NCBI GenBank assembly: GCA_006538405.1 | Contig: BJKQ01000007.1 | Span: 434,001-498,000, forward strand | Origin: Hansfordia pulvinata | Lineage: Eukaryota; Ascomycota; Sordariomycetes; Xylariales | DNA: 64,000 nucleotides | Reading direction: 5' to 3' | In this document: piece after piece, positions 35,895 to 48,919 of the stretch | Numbering within the stretch: position 1 is the stretch's first letter | How the letters are laid out: every line of letters begins with the position of its first letter | Translations under genes and position numbers: made by a program | Notes under the pieces: model-generated | Seen by the model: only the letters and a program-made list of their open reading frames with translations | Told to the model about the DNA's origin: nothing | Databases searched by the model: none

Positions 35895-36442
35895 CCTTAC
35901 GGCGCGGGGGGGGGGGGGGGGGGTGTTTAAAAACGATAATGGCGATCATTTTAGCATTTCAAAGCCCTGTAGAAATACATATTTCGCGAAAGAAGCTAAC
36001 TGACCTCTTTCATATGGAGAAACCTTAATAGTGACCATGTTCAAGCTCAATTCATTTTGAGTGCTTAAAACCATTAAAATTAGCTACTTTAAGCGTGTTA
36101 AGGAAGGAGCTACCAGACAGCCTAGAAAATGGGCTATCTGGCCAGTCTTCCACACTAGAAATCCAGAAGCAATTTTATTAGATGCAGAATGAAAAGTTCC
36201 CCCTGGGTAGCAAAGGGCAGACTGGTGATAGTGGTGGTGGTGATGCTAGATTGATTCTGGGGGATTCTGGGGGTGGTGCAGGCTGGTAATGCAGGCCCAG
36301 GTGGCTGGCTAAAAAGGATTTTGAGCTTTGAACAGTCTATCTACTTTGTAAGTAATCACTTAGCTTCTTTCGCGAGACCGGGATTCTAAGGGTCAAAGTG
36401 GTCACCATCATCGTTTTCAAACACCCCCCCCCCGCCGTAAGG
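35895..36442. mobile_element. 548-bp hAT-like MITE (non-autonomous DNA transposon relic)
   Basis: The ends are long imperfect inverted repeats: left 35895-36003, right 36357-36442. Both begin CCTTACGGCG, then a G run (18 at left, 10 at right), then TGTTT(A/G)AAAACGAT and, further in, TCGCGAAAGAAGCTAA. Many differences between the arms are transitions. The flanks are TACTCGTG (35887-35894) and TACTCATT (36443-36450), a 6-of-8 match fitting an 8-bp target duplication as in hAT elements. There is no coding capacity. The interior is AT-richer than its surroundings and has no CpG from about 36095 to 36370. Confidence 0.82.
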
Positions 36443-36901
36443 TACTCATTCACGCCGTGCCTACCTCATAAGTTCGATGCTGCCTTTCACGATCGCACCT
36501 TCCCCCGGCCAAGGCGACGGAACGATCGTTGTGGCGGCGGCGGCGGCGCCGGCGGCGATGGCCTCACACACTGAGTCAGCATCTCACTCCCTGCCTACCC
36601 ACCTACCTTTTTGCCGTTGCCAGGAAGCTGACAGTGGGGTACGTAAGCGACGGATGCTCGTACGGAGTAATGGAAGTAAGTAGGCAAGTAAGCAATGCGG
36701 GTATCTCTATGAATTATGTACCTCACCTAATCAAGATGGCAGATGGTATTGCATCTATCATGCGGGGTTCTCACCATGGCTGGTTTTCCTTCGTTCTGCC
36801 AGTCACCGGCCTGTCCACAACTCCCCGCGTCCTCGTTCCTGGCAGCTCGGCGGTACCTGAATGGACGCCCCCCCCAACAACAACAACACACACGGCGGCC
36901 T

Positions 36902-37639
36902 TTACCGATTCACTTTTTTCCCGTTGGCCCAAATGTCGTTCTTCCGCGTGATGTACATGGAATTGTACGGCCACGCCAGGTTGGCGTACGGGTGCCACAC
37001 CACGTTGATGACCCGGACCCCCGTCGCCTCGTAGACGCTCTGCCTCACAAACGCCAGCGCGTCGGTCACGATCGTCGACATGGTCATGTCCATGACGGCT
37101 CCCTGCGGGACGACCTGCGCCGGGAGGGCGTGCCAGTTGATCTCCGCGGCCGCGTCGTTGGGGTTGGACGCGTTGATGACAATCTGCACCTCGTCCTCGT
37201 CCAGGTCGACGTCGAGCTCGTCCCACTTGGCCTCCAGCTTGCTGAGCTGCAGCACCCACGGGTCCGTGTTCCCGCGGTGGCCCCTCTCCGGGATGAAGTG
37301 CAGCAGCGCCTTCTTGTACGTGCGCCTCCGGCGGTTCGTCGCCGTCATCCCGATCGAGAAGCAGCTCACCAGCCAGTGCGTCCAGACCGACTCCTCGCCG
37401 TCCCGGTTCTCGGCCTCACCCATCTGCACCCATTCCGTGTTCGGCAGCTGCGAGCTCGCCGGCGTCCAGCCCCTGTGGAGAGCCGGGGCCCCGTGCAGCT
37501 CGACGGGCTTGTCCACGCGCACCTCGAGCGCCCCTCCCTGTGCCGGCGGCGGCAGCGGCGACGAGAGCGAGCGGCACTGGACGCTCACGACGGCCACGGC
37601 CGCCGCCGCGTACAGGGCGGCGGTGATCAGCTTGAGCAT
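36902..37639 (-). CDS. Hypothetical secreted protein
   Basis: From ATG 37639 the product (245 aa) begins MLKLITAALYAAAAVAVVSV, a good signal peptide; an in-frame ATG at 37714 would put 25 hydrophilic residues ahead of it, so the later start is preferred. The mature part has few cysteines, a basic Asn-Arg-Arg-Arg-Arg-Thr stretch, an acidic LDVDLDEDEVQIVINASNPN segment and a hydrophobic, aromatic C-terminal region (VWHPYANLAWPYNSMY). No catalytic signature is recognised. A secreted or ER-lumenal role is inferred only from the signal peptide. Confidence 0.7.
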   Translation of the reverse strand: MLKLITAALYAAAAVAVVSVQCRSLSSPLPPPAQGGALEVRVDKPVELHGAPALHRGWTPASSQLPNTEWVQMGEAENRDGEESVWTHWLVSCFSIGMTATNRRRRTYKKALLHFIPERGHRGNTDPWVLQLSKLEAKWDELDVDLDEDEVQIVINASNPNDAAAEINWHALPAQVVPQGAVMDMTMSTIVTDALAFVRQSVYEATGVRVINVVWHPYANLAWPYNSMYITRKNDIWANGKKVNR

Positions 37640-38880
37640 GATGGCCTCTTTTCGTCGCGGTAGGCCAAGGTAGGGCAACAGCACGGGTGCTGGGGGCTGA
37701 GCGTCGAACGGCAATGTTGATGGTTTGGTCGGGGCGTACGGCAGGCCGTCTGGGTTGACCGACCCCCGATCCCGCGGGATCCCTCCTGACGATATGTACT
37801 CTCTCTTCTGTCTCTACCGTCAAGTCTCCAGTGTCGATTTTGCGAGGGGCGAGTCTCTTGGACGGGCACCCAAGCGTATAAGCCCCTGCCAAACCGGCCC
37901 ATCATGTTGCGGCAGAGCTGCTGCCTCAGTCAGTGTCGGCTCTCTCAGCCACATATTCGGGTGGTCCAAGCACATGCCTGGTAGTAAAGGGGGGCGAAGA
38001 CACAAATAGTACAGCAGGGCCAAGCGCCCAAGGTCGGCGAAGGCAAATCTGGGTCGGAGAAGGCAAATCTCGCAAACCCGTGGCCCTGTGCTGAGTGGCA
38101 ATCTTGCCTCGTGGCGGGCCTCTGTGTTACTGGGAACAGGGCATAGCCGCAGGGTCCGCGCGCAGAGAGCGAGCAGCCGCAATTGAAAAGTGCTTGTCCT
38201 TAATGATTGTATAGACGAGTGCGCCTCAAAGCCATTTCGGGCGCTGCCCTGGCCGTGAAGGCTAGTCTGCGCCATCATGCGGCCTCAGGGTGCGAGACGC
38301 GAATCGCAACTTGAAGTCTTTCGGCAGGGCCTACCACGCAAATCAGCTACTTATAATCTGTGGAAGAGTCTCAGCCTCTGCGCAGCCTACAAACTGCGCA
38401 TCAATCACTGGAACCCGGTTCCACTGCGCAGTCAAGCAAGGGTGCCTGGGTTCCGGGGCAGCGTCCTGTCTGCTTTTCGCGCAAGGCGGAATTGGGCAGG
38501 GGCTCTCGACTTACGTACTATAAGGCTTACGCTGGTGGGGCGGTTGAGCCCTGCAGTGACCAGGCAGAGAGGATTTGGTTAGCAGCATTGTTGTGAGAAT
38601 AACATACCACAACCTTCCCAGAGCCTGCGTCATGTTGAGGCGTGCGGGGGGCGGAACAATAGCAAATACCCAAGAGTAGCCGACAGAAATTGAAAATGGG
38701 ACAAATGGGAAAAATTGGTTCATTCTAAATTAGGCAGGAAACCGGGAGTTGACTGATAAAAGGCGCCTGTTCGCCACAGGCATCAAACCAAGCCACGCAT
38801 TGAGCTATTCTCAACTAAACAAACTATACAAGAAAATCCCAGCAATCGCCTTCGGCCGCAGCGGCAAAGACTCCCCGGCT
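37640..38880. other. Intergenic, no supported gene
   Basis: About 1.2 kb. Around 38277-38596 all three plus-strand frames stay open, but the peptides resemble nothing known. A direct repeat of ggcaaatctgggtcggaga / ggcaaatctcg lies near 38042-38075. Confidence 0.55.
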
Positions 38881-40802
38881 CTACCAGGTCCACCGCCACT
38901 GCTTGATCAGCTCCTCCCTGTGCCCGCCGGAGGCGTCGGCGTCGGCGGCGGACGTCGTCGTTGTCGTCCCGACCACCACTGGCGCGTCGCCGCCGCTCTT
39001 GTCGAGGGCCCAGTTGCTGACAAAGTACCACGCGCTCTGGGCGGCGACGAGCACGAGCACGAGAGCCGACAGCGTCAGGCACGCCGTGAACGCGTTGATG
39101 TACAGCGGCGCGTCCTGCGTGCGGAAGACCTGGCTGCCGGCGATGCCGGCCGCGTTGGCGCCCATGATGATCATGCTGGCGGACGGGGCAGGAGTAAGTC
39201 AGAGGGACGTGCTGCTACATTTCCTGGTGGAAGGGGGCTATGGGACCCAGTAGGGAAATACAGCGGGGCAAGGGGGGAAGGTGGCGTTGTTACTTACGCC
39301 ATGGCGACACTGCGCTCTTGTGGTGTCCGGCAGTTGACAGACAGCCAGCTCACGTTGAGGATGTGGACAATCGAGTTGATGGCCATGGAGAAGACGACGG
39401 CGGCGTAGCGGCGCCCCGAGCTCCAGGCGTAGCTCTGCCGCAGGCACGCAAAGGCGATGAGCGCCCAGGCGGCGTCGATAAGCATGAAGGGGCCCACGCG
39501 GCCTGTCCAGTCGGCCAGCCAGCCCAGCACGACGACCACCACGACGGCGATGAAGCCGCCAACGCTCGCCATAGCGTTGGCGCGCACCGCGTCGTAGCCC
39601 AGGGACTTGATAACGCTCGGGCCGCTGTTGAGGTGGGTGGTGCTCCTAGTCAGACTTGAACGAGGCGAGGGGTTACGGGTAAAGAAAGGGCAGGTCTTAC
39701 TATGTGTTGATCGCGTTGACGGGTATCGTAAAGACGAGGGTGATGAGGATGTGCATGAGGATTCGAGGGTTGCAGACGGTTGTCCAGATGTCGTGGCCCG
39801 TTATCCGCAGGTTATTGGTGGTCTTGGCCGGGTCGTCGAGCAGGACGCGGCGCACCAGAATGTACGATTCGCGAGGCGTGAAGTATGACCAGCGGCCGAA
39901 GCTGGCCAGTGGCTCGCCGTTGCCCACCGAGGGCGGGAGGAAGAGAAGGAAGACGAGTGCGATTCCCACCGTGATGGCGCCCTCAACTGTTTAGTCCCAA
40001 AAGTCAGCAGTCCACTCGATGAGACGCCTGCTCGCGGCAGCGGCCGCGGACATCACGTTCGAGCGGCGAGCCCTACCGATGAAAAGCCACCTCCAGCCCG
40101 CGACGCCGTACCGATCACCCATGCTCAAGATGCCGGCGCCGATCAGCGAAGTCGTCGCCGAGGCCAGCAAGTTGCCGAGAAAGAAGATGGAGATGCGGAG
40201 CGAGGACTCGTCCTTCTTGTACCAGGTCGACATCGTGTACAGCGCGCCGGGGATGAAACCCGCCTCGCACAGTCCCAGCAGCAGGCGCGTGACAATGTAG
40301 CCGGCATAGTTCGTTATGAAGTTCTGGAAGAGAGCGACGAGGCCCCAGGCCAGGATCTGGCCAGACAGCCAGCGTTGCGGGCCCACGCGCTGGAGCAACA
40401 CGTTCGAGGGTATCTCAAGAACAACGATGCCCGCCGACAGGATGCTGTTGCCCGCGTTGATCTGGTTCGTGTCGACCCCGATGTCCTTGGTGATAGTGCT
40501 CGTCAGAGCATTCGCAATGTTGCCGCGGTCCATCTGAAGCACGAAGAAGGCCAGCCCCAGAATCGGCAGCAGGATCATGTCCAGCCTTTGCAGCATGTTA
40601 GCGACTCACACCGGCACATCGCGCGTGGTCGGCTGCCCGGAGGCAAAGAGTGAAGATACTGTGCTTACTTTCTTTTGACCTTGCGCTCCTCCTCATCGCT
40701 CCAGTCGGCAACCGTGTCCTCGTCGATGTTCACTGCGACGATATCCTCGTCAGAGTTGGCTGTTTGGGCCGCGAGCCCGTCGTAGGTCTCCTTGGCCACC
40801 AT
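38881..40802 (-). CDS. DAL5/TNA1-type anion:cation symporter (MFS, ACS family), five exons
   Basis: Exons (minus) are 40802-40669, 40585-40077, 39986-39701, 39624-39298 and 39175-38881; the introns (83, 90, 76, 122 bp) are GT-AG and in phase, giving 516 aa. In exon 3-4 an earlier acceptor (CTGACTAG) would create a stop, so CTCAACAG is used. TM1 carries FFVLQMDRGNIANALTSTI, the ACS signature found in allantoate, nicotinate and related permeases. Later come Gly-Leu-Cys-Glu-Ala-Gly-Phe-Ile-Pro-Gly, Trp-Tyr-Lys-Lys-Asp-Glu-Ser and YGPSVIKSLGYDAVRANAM. The N terminus is acidic, the C terminus Thr-rich, both cytosolic in the family. Substrate unknown; probably a small carboxylate or vitamin. An upstream in-frame ATG exists at 40874. 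Confidence 0.9.
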
Positions 40803-43800
40803 GGTCGAAGAGTCCGTGTTGTCGGAGAGCCTCTCTGCGGTTTCGCATCCAAAGATGTGGAAGGGAGGCGGCAACGGTCATTGGCGACGAGCCTTGGCTC
40901 TGTTGTTATACGGACGAATAACGCGGCACTGTCAGTCTCGAGCTGAGAAACGAACAAGGCTTTGCCCCGGCTGCCCGACTCGGGGCTGTTTCCTGTCACT
41001 GCACCTCGCCCAAGCGGCACCGGCGGCGCTCGAGATTCACGGCCAGCCGGCGTCAATCAACCTGCGGCCGAGATAACGCGACGATTGACGAATAAACAGT
41101 CGAGGATGTCGGCCTCTTCCTGCATCCGGCCCCAGCATTGCGCGTCGTCAAGGGCCGGCCAGGTCTTTCAGGGGTCTTAGTCCATCGCGTGCTCTGCGGC
41201 TGGCCTGGCGTGATGATGCGATATCACGTGCTGTGGGTATTTGACCTCCGGCAGCGTAGCTTTTTCGTCAGCCAGCCGGACGCGTCCGACGCGTCCGACG
41301 CGGGGAGAGCCAACTGGGCTCCTCTCGGTTTTGACAGCTGCGTATCGTGGTTGAAATTGACATTGACGCAATCAAGCCCGGATATGAGGCGGCATTGCCC
41401 CGGGCGCTGATGCTGCTGACGTCTGCCGACATCCGGATATGCTATCCACCATCTGATGCTCCAATCTGGCCACTGAGCTGCTCATCAGCTGGATGTGAAG
41501 AAGCCCCACAAACCTTTGGATCTGGCGAAAAATGCGAAGAGAAGTCACTTAGTATAGAGACTGCAGACTCTACCACGCTCTGGCCGTCGCCGTTTTGCCT
41601 CGGACCATGAAGCCTGAACGTTGATCTCCGCTGCATCATTCCGCCTACCTTGCAGGGCAATCATGATGAGGAATGCGGGGGCGTCAGTACTCATGGGTCA
41701 GCGATTCAATTGAGTCCCCACACTTGAGTGAGAGGCAGGCAGTAGAAGCAGGATACACAAAGGATCATCTGACAAGCTCGTCTGCTCTCCAAAAGAATAT
41801 GACCGGGGATGTATATCTGGTTCCAAGATGCCTCTCCATGCTTGAGTCGCTCTTCGCACCGATGAACAATGATCGGCAGACGTACAAGCTGAACGGCGTC
41901 GAGAGAAATACTCGTAGTATAAAGTCTCACTCACATCAAGTCAATTCGAATCGGCCCCGTGCCCGAGACTGGAAGATCGGCCTTGCGGACTGGGCCTTGT
42001 TTGCGACACTTTGCGTCACTTTTTTTACACAGGCCACATGTTTGTGACACACGGGTTCTAGCCAGTGACTGAGGCACCTACCTTACTGGCCATTGAAGTC
42101 TTGGCCGCCTCGTCGAACGAATCCAGGGTCCGGAGCAAGCACCAACCAGGGCCCGGGGCTGCAGTAATTTACTTGCAGCTCTGCTGCGTGGTCGGGGCTC
42201 TGTGAGGAGCATCGCCTGCTACAGAGGTGGCCTGTATCCGTAGACGCTATGCGCGCTCATTCGTTGTGCAGGGTGAACGCTGGCTTGGCACCGGGATCTG
42301 AGATCGTCGCGCTTGCATCTTGACCTTATTATAGCAACATTGTCCGACTGGTGACAAGCCTCGTTTAGTAGCTCGGTTCTTTCCGGTGACGCCCCACTAG
42401 GAGGGCCATCATGTCGCACAGGCGCGTGCGCGACGGGGCTTGGCCGACGTTGTTTGGCCCATGAGCGCCGAGTGCTAGGTCCCCCGAGACCTCAGCTGAT
42501 CATGAGCCTGCCGATTGGCTCCGTTTTGGCCGCTGGCGACCGTTCGTGTACATCCCACAGCGTGCTGCGAATCTATTCGCGAGGGGACCGAGGCCAAAGA
42601 TGGTGCATCTGGAATATCAACTGGCGCGGCAGGCGGCTGGTAGTGCTGGCACTGGGCGAACGGGCGTACGAGTACGTGACAGGACATTGGTGCTTTGATG
42701 AGAGGAGACGGGGCGGCGTGATACTTGCCCCGTCGCACCGTACGAGTAGTCGCCCCGACGATCTGTTCTGTCACCTCCCCATCCCGAGGTTTAGCTCAAT
42801 GTCCATACAGCACCGCCTCAGCATCATGCCGCTCACTCGGGAGGCTGTGGCTGGGGGTCACGATGAGATAGTACGGCAGGCCCTTTTGAGGTGACCACAG
42901 CGTCATGGTATGAGACAGGGGAAACCGGGGTTGCTTGGGACTCACCGACGGGCCGGCAGTCATCAGCCCCTTCAGCCCAGCTATGAAACGCGGTCAGATG
43001 ACCAGGCCCGATCTCTGAGAGAGTGGCCCCGGACCTAACGCCTGGTTGCTAGCATTCCGCTTCCAGGCTGTTCGTAGTTCACGGGAAAGACTCACCGCTG
43101 CGCTATCAGGCAGCTTGCGGGCGGTCCATCGGTCTGCAGAGATCGCAGCCCCGGCACTCGTACGCCAGCCGTTGGGTTTTCAGCGCATGCGCAGGTCCAA
43201 ACTCCGTCCCGGAACGATGCTGCCAGGCAGGGTGGTCCTTGCTGACAGGGTACCCGTGGTAATGGCTACGTAGCCGTCAGCGTCCATTCACGTTGTGGAG
43301 AAGCAGTGCCACGAGAGATGAATAGAAAGGGAAGATGATTACCTGGTTCAGAGGTATTCTACGTTGTAAATCTCTTGCTGTGACACAGGCTTTGTTCACG
43401 TTGCTCTCGTTGAAAGTCGCCCAAGAGACCCGCTCAGTCAAGGCTGGATAAGCCCTTGTGGGCTCACGGGGATTTGAGGTGGCGGTGCGGTGAGGCCAAT
43501 TCCCTAATCCCACCCGTGGCTTACCATGTCTATCCGTATTATCTCGGCGAGATTGGCAGACGTTTTCGCTGACCCCTTGAGTTTCAAGATGGAAAGGAAA
43601 AGGGTGAGGCTGGCGGTGTCGTGGCTTACGCAGATGCCCGACGGCTTTGCGCGTCTCCACGTGGCCCGGGAAGGGCTACTCGGATAGCCAGGGGTTCAGT
43701 AAGATCAGCGAGCAGAGGCATCCATGGATGCTTCTGGGGATTCTGCGCAAATTGGCGGTTTGTGTTGGCACGCGCCCCCTAACGGGCCGGCTTCCTTAGG

Positions 43801-46370
43801 TCTTCGAGCCGCGGCGCGACATGACTTTTGAGGATGACGTGAAAATGAGAAGGGAGCTGCTGTGCGAATCCTGGGCTGAGGCTACTGCTTACTGGTCACG
43901 TACTTGCGCCGGGAAAGGCAGAGTCCATGGCCCGGACAGTCGGCGTCCCCGGGCGGCGCGGCCAACCTGTGTGGCTGATCCTTCGAGCCCCGCCCTGCCG
44001 GGTGCCGATCGTCGAGGCCGTGAGGCACCCGCAAAGAAGGGATCCTCCGGCCAGCGCGCAAGGACGGAGCAAAACTCGACGGCTCACAGAGTGAGGAGCA
44101 GTGTACGGAGGACTCGTAAAGGCGGAGTGGGAATTTGGATGCAGCTTGACGGGGCCGGAGCCGCTGAATGGCAGGTTGGAGGGCGATGGGTGGCGCCAAA
44201 GTGGCACGGTGGGAGGGAGAGCCTGGCGAGAAAGAAGTGGAGGGCGTGGACCTCATCAGTCTGGCTGGGCGTACCTAATTGACTGGGCCATCGCCGCCCG
44301 ACGTTGGAGGGCAACGCACCTACGAGTACGAGCACGGATAAGCCGTACCTGCCCTGAATTCAATGTCGGCTGAGCCTCTGCTTTCCCTTGGGGTAAGCCC
44401 GTTGTGATTGTTGATATCAGGTACTCGACAAGTACCTTCTTGGGGTTGCCCTCGCTGCATCCACGGCGGGAATGGCAAGTACATGCCAGGTACGAGTAGG
44501 GGCTTGAAGATGTGTTCGGGCACTAAAGTCGTGGAATGGAGCGAATGTCTGCCCCCCGCTACAGACATCAGGTGCCTTGCGATCAGGTTCACCTCGACGG
44601 ATATCAGGCGCCCGAAAAAAATCCATCACATTGGACATCCATGGATGTGGGATGGCAAGCGAGAGCTGGTGCAACCGCAAGTGACGGCTGTTGATGTAGC
44701 GAGGCCCGGCTCTCAAGTACCCCTCCAACATCTCCGAGTATCTGCTCGTACCTTGCATCCCAGGATACCCATCGGTCCAGAGAGGCAGGGAGGATCCAAG
44801 AGAAGCAGACAGTCGAGTGAGGATACGACTCTCCATACACACATGGATGTAATGAGATTCCATGTGTCGACGTCTATAAGGGACGGGTTCATATTACTAG
44901 GCCTCGATCAATAAGAGACTGTCCAGGTAGGTACGGAGCACCTTGCAGAGTTCATCAGAACAAGCGCCCGTCCCCTTTGAGACATGGTGCTGGACCACCA
45001 CTTTGGCAAGCCATGGCCTCTCAAATGAGTGATGAGTTGCGGCCATACTGGAAATACTCGTACAAGGTGATCCCGGCCTCAGGATTTCGCTGTACGACCA
45101 ACGCGTGCGCTTCGGAAGTGAGCAAGTTGAATTCCATGGATTCTTTCCGCCCACGCACGGATATTAGGGACGGGAGTGAGTAAATGTATGGAATGCATTG
45201 AATGGAAGGTCTTCTCGTCCCGCAGGTCTCCAGCTACCCGCGCTTGGGCGCTATGTACACGTAGCCCGAGATACCTCTCATTGAAGCAGGGGCTTGCCCT
45301 TCAGGGCTGTTGATGGGGTGGCTGTAAGTACATGTATCTACAGTGAACCCCTCCTCGACTATCGAGAACATCCACCTCTCTACTGCCCTTTACTGCCCTT
45401 TCCACGAACCCGGACAATCTCCAATGCTGGTCCCTTGCCTTAGGTACCCTTACTGACTTGAGTGCCAATAACCCGTGCGCTCCGCCTCCACTTCTCAGGT
45501 TACCACACGTACGAGTACTCGTACGCTCCCAATAGGCTCAAATCGTGACCACGCCACGTGCAGAGTAGGTAGCCTTGTATAGCTGCGCAGGCGTGTGGGC
45601 GCACCTGACTGAGATACTCGTCGGGTACATGCACTGATGGCCGGGCTACATGGCCGTGTTGGCGGCTACGTCAGGAGCCCCGCACCTCTAGGCCCTGGCC
45701 GGCCCGCGGCACGTCCTTGGAACCTCCAAACCGTGCCAGCCCATTGGACAGCAGCCCTAGGGAGACGGTACGACCCATGTACACGAGCGTACGGCACTAT
45801 CACCCGCACCTCGCGGTACTGACCTACCAGCGGCATCATCGCCCAGGGCTGGGCACTGCCTGGCTGACTGGTGGCTGCTACGCCTGCCTGCCTGCCTGAA
45901 CCTTCTTCAACCATGTCCGTGTGTGCTGCAGCCAGCCTCTGCCCACTTCACAGCCAACGAGGCCGCACCGCCCAACCATCCATCTGTATCCCCTTCCTCG
46001 CCATCGTCTCTCGCTCGTATCGCGACGCAACCCCCGTCTTGCCTCTAACCGACCCGTCTCAGCACCATCACCATCATCATCACCATCAACCTCTGCTGCA
46101 TCCCATCGCCGACCGCCGGGCCGCTCGCACATCTCTCCCGGCGCCTCTCCGACGACCCCGGCCAAACGCCCACCAAGGAAAGGACCCGTTCGCCACCAAC
46201 CGTCCCTCGTCCCGCTTCGACCCCGACCGTTGCCGACCCGGCCTTGTGTCAACCACTTCAACTCTGGCCGTGTCAATCTCGTCACCCCACACCTTGGGAG
46301 TCTGCCTTGCCAGCTCAGGTAGTGCCGCCCGCCGCAATCTAGGCTCGAGAGAGTCTGTCGGCCGCCTGCC
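40803..46370. other. Long intergenic stretch (5.6 kb), no supported gene
   Basis: No frame shows a recognisable domain. Octamers occur at 41909, 42667, 42741, 44321, 44491, 45055, 45510 and 45516. cgtccgacgcgtccgacg (41284-41301) is a small direct repeat. From about 45880 the sequence becomes rich in CCA/CAT with CT tracts and fits the GRR1 leader. Confidence 0.55.
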
Positions 46371-48897
46371 ATGCGCCCTCCGGCCTCCTCGCTCGACGCC
46401 CCGGCACTCGACGTGATTGCTTCGCCGTCTCAGCAGCAACAGCGTCAGCTTTCATCTCAAGAACCCGCTCGCTTGCCATCGCCTGCTGGAGCCCACGACC
46501 CGTCTTCACGCTCCGATAGCGCGACTCCAAATCCTCCAGCCCCTGCCGCCATGGCCGCCGAAGAATCTCGTGATTCTCGCTCCTCGTCATCCACGAATTC
46601 ACCCGTCCCCGGAGCCGACAATGAAGAGTCCGACTTCTTCATGGTTGCCAACGACTCCGAGTCTTCTCTCGGCGTCACCCCTAACATGCAAGACATGGCC
46701 GTCACGGACCCCGAATGCCTGCCCACTGTGGCTTCCCTGCCAAGCGAGATTCTCATCAGCATCTTCTCCCGGCTTTCCGAAACCAAGCATCTCCTTACGG
46801 CCATGCTCGTCTGCAAGAACTGGGCCCGCAATGTCGTTGAAATCCTTTGGCACCGCCCCTCGTGCACCACCTGGAGCAAGCACGCCTCCATCTGCAAGAC
46901 TCTGGGCATGACCGCCACCTCAACCTTTGCTTACGGCGACTTCATCAAGCGCATCAACCTGGCGGCCTTGGCCGACCAGGTCAGCGATGGCAGCATTGCG
47001 CCGCTAGCTGTGTGCCCCCGTGTCGAGCGCATGACTCTGACCTCGTGCAAGAATCTGACAGATTCCGGGTTGATTCCTCTTGTCAGAAACTCTCAGCACC
47101 TTCTGGCTATGGATATCTCGGGCGACATCAACATCACCGAAGCCACCATAACCGCCGTCGCTGAGACGTGCCGGCGTCTACAGGGCCTCAACATCTCGGG
47201 CTGCAAGCAGATCTCCAACGAGAGCCTGGTTTTGCTGGCGGAGAAATGCAGATACATCAAACGCGTAAGAATGCCCTGGACACAATGACTCCCGGCTTCC
47301 CTCCCGCATGAAGACATTGGCTGATTGCATGATAGCTTAAACTCAACGACTGCGAGCAAGTCAGCGATGCTGCTGTTATGGCTTTCGCGATCGGCTGCCC
47401 AAATATCCTCGAGATTGATTTGCACCACTGCAGCAATATCGGAAACGAGCCTGTGACCGCGCTCTTCGCCAAAGGCAACTGTCTCAGAGAGCTCCGTTTG
47501 GCCAACTGTGACCTTGTTGACGACTCTGCTTTCTTGAGCCTGCCTCCCAACAAGACTTACGAACATTTACGGATTCTCGACCTGACATCCTGCACGCGAT
47601 TGACAGACCGGGCCGTTGAGAGAATCATTGACGTTGCCCCCCGCCTGCGCAACCTGGTTCTTGCCAAGTGCAGTCAAATCACGGACGCTGCTGTCAACGC
47701 CATTGCGCGACTGGGTAGAAACCTTCACTACGTGCATCTCGGTCACTGTCGTAATATCACCGACGATGCCGTGAAGCGCTTGGTTGCGAGCTGCAACCGT
47801 ATCCGTTACATCGACCTTGGCTGCTGCGTACACCTGACGGATGAGTCCGTTACTCGCCTCGCCCAGCTACCCAAACTGAAGAGGATAGGACTGGTCAAAT
47901 GCGCCAACATAACTGACGAGAGCATGTACGCTCTGGCGCGAGCCAACCACCGCACCCGAACGCACCGCGACGCAACCGGCCAGGTAGTCAAACACGAGTA
48001 TGGAACGAGCAGCCTCGAGCGGGTTCACCTCAGCTACTGCGTGAACTTAACTTTGCCCGTATGTCCTCCGCACCCTCGAGTATTCTGGGCGTGTATTAAC
48101 CCTGAACCTCAAGAGTATCATCAAGCTACTGAACTGCTGCCCCAAACTCACGCACCTTAGTTTGACTGGAGTTACGGCCTTCCTCCGGGAGGATCTGGAC
48201 GTCTACTGTCGCGATGCGCCAAATGGTGAGTTCTTTATCCATGCAGACCGAGCCTCCGGCAATGTTGACGAAAAGAGCCACAGATTTCACCGAGCACCAA
48301 CGAAGCGTATTCTGTGTCTTCTCAGGGCAGGGCGTGTCGGGTCTGCGAAAGTATTTCAACACCGGGAGTGAGTTCGCCGAGTTCCACGAACCTCGTGCGC
48401 ATGGCCGCCATAACCGGCCAGTCATTGTGCAGCAAGCCCTGGGGCCTACCGAGCCCGACAATTTCGAAGAGGGCGTTGGTATGGAGGATGATGACATGCT
48501 TGAAGCGAGCGAGCTCGGCATCGACCCCGGCAATCACAACGACGGTGCTGTTCCCCCGCCCCCGCCTCCGCCTCCGCCTCAGCCCTCAGCCCCTGCCGCC
48601 GCGTTAGAGCAACTGAACGTCTATCCGGGACCGACTCCGATTGAACCACTTTTCGCAAGCGATGCGACGCCCGTCCTCCCCGCGCGCTCTCTCCCCATCT
48701 TCCCGGATCCTTCCGGCACAACGGCTCAGGGACTTGAAGAGCATGCGACAGCAGAGCATGACGCCGCCACGCCTCTTGCCAGCCACGGCGCTGGGCCCGC
48801 AGCCATGTCTATATTCGGGCCAAACGACAGACTCAGCGGTCCAAGTACCGCTTCTCTTCGAGGAGGTCAGCACGGCGATGGGCATACATCCATGTAA
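46371..48897 (+). CDS. GRR1: F-box and leucine-rich-repeat protein GRR1 (SCF substrate receptor), four exons
   Basis: Exons are 46371-47264, 47336-48058, 48114-48225 and 48284-48897; all junctions are in phase, giving 780 aa. Residues about 120-163 are an F-box (LPSEILISIFSRLSETKHLL, Cys-Lys-Asn-Trp), which binds Skp1. About 190-570 hold a run of Cys-containing LRRs with the typical Leu-Ala-Lys-Cys-Ser-Gln-Ile-Thr-Asp and Leu-Gly-His-Cys-Arg-Asn-Ile-Thr-Asp units. The conserved block after the repeats (LSLTGVTAFLREDLDVYCRD, then FTEHQRSVFCVFSGQGVSGL) is specific to GRR1/GrrA. In the family it selects phosphorylated cyclins and nutrient regulators for ubiquitination. The tail has a nine-Pro run and is low complexity. 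The exon-3 acceptor is CTCAAG, less usual than CAG. No frame break is seen. Confidence 0.95.
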
Positions 48898-48919
48898 GGC
48901 TTCATCGATTGGGGGGCTA

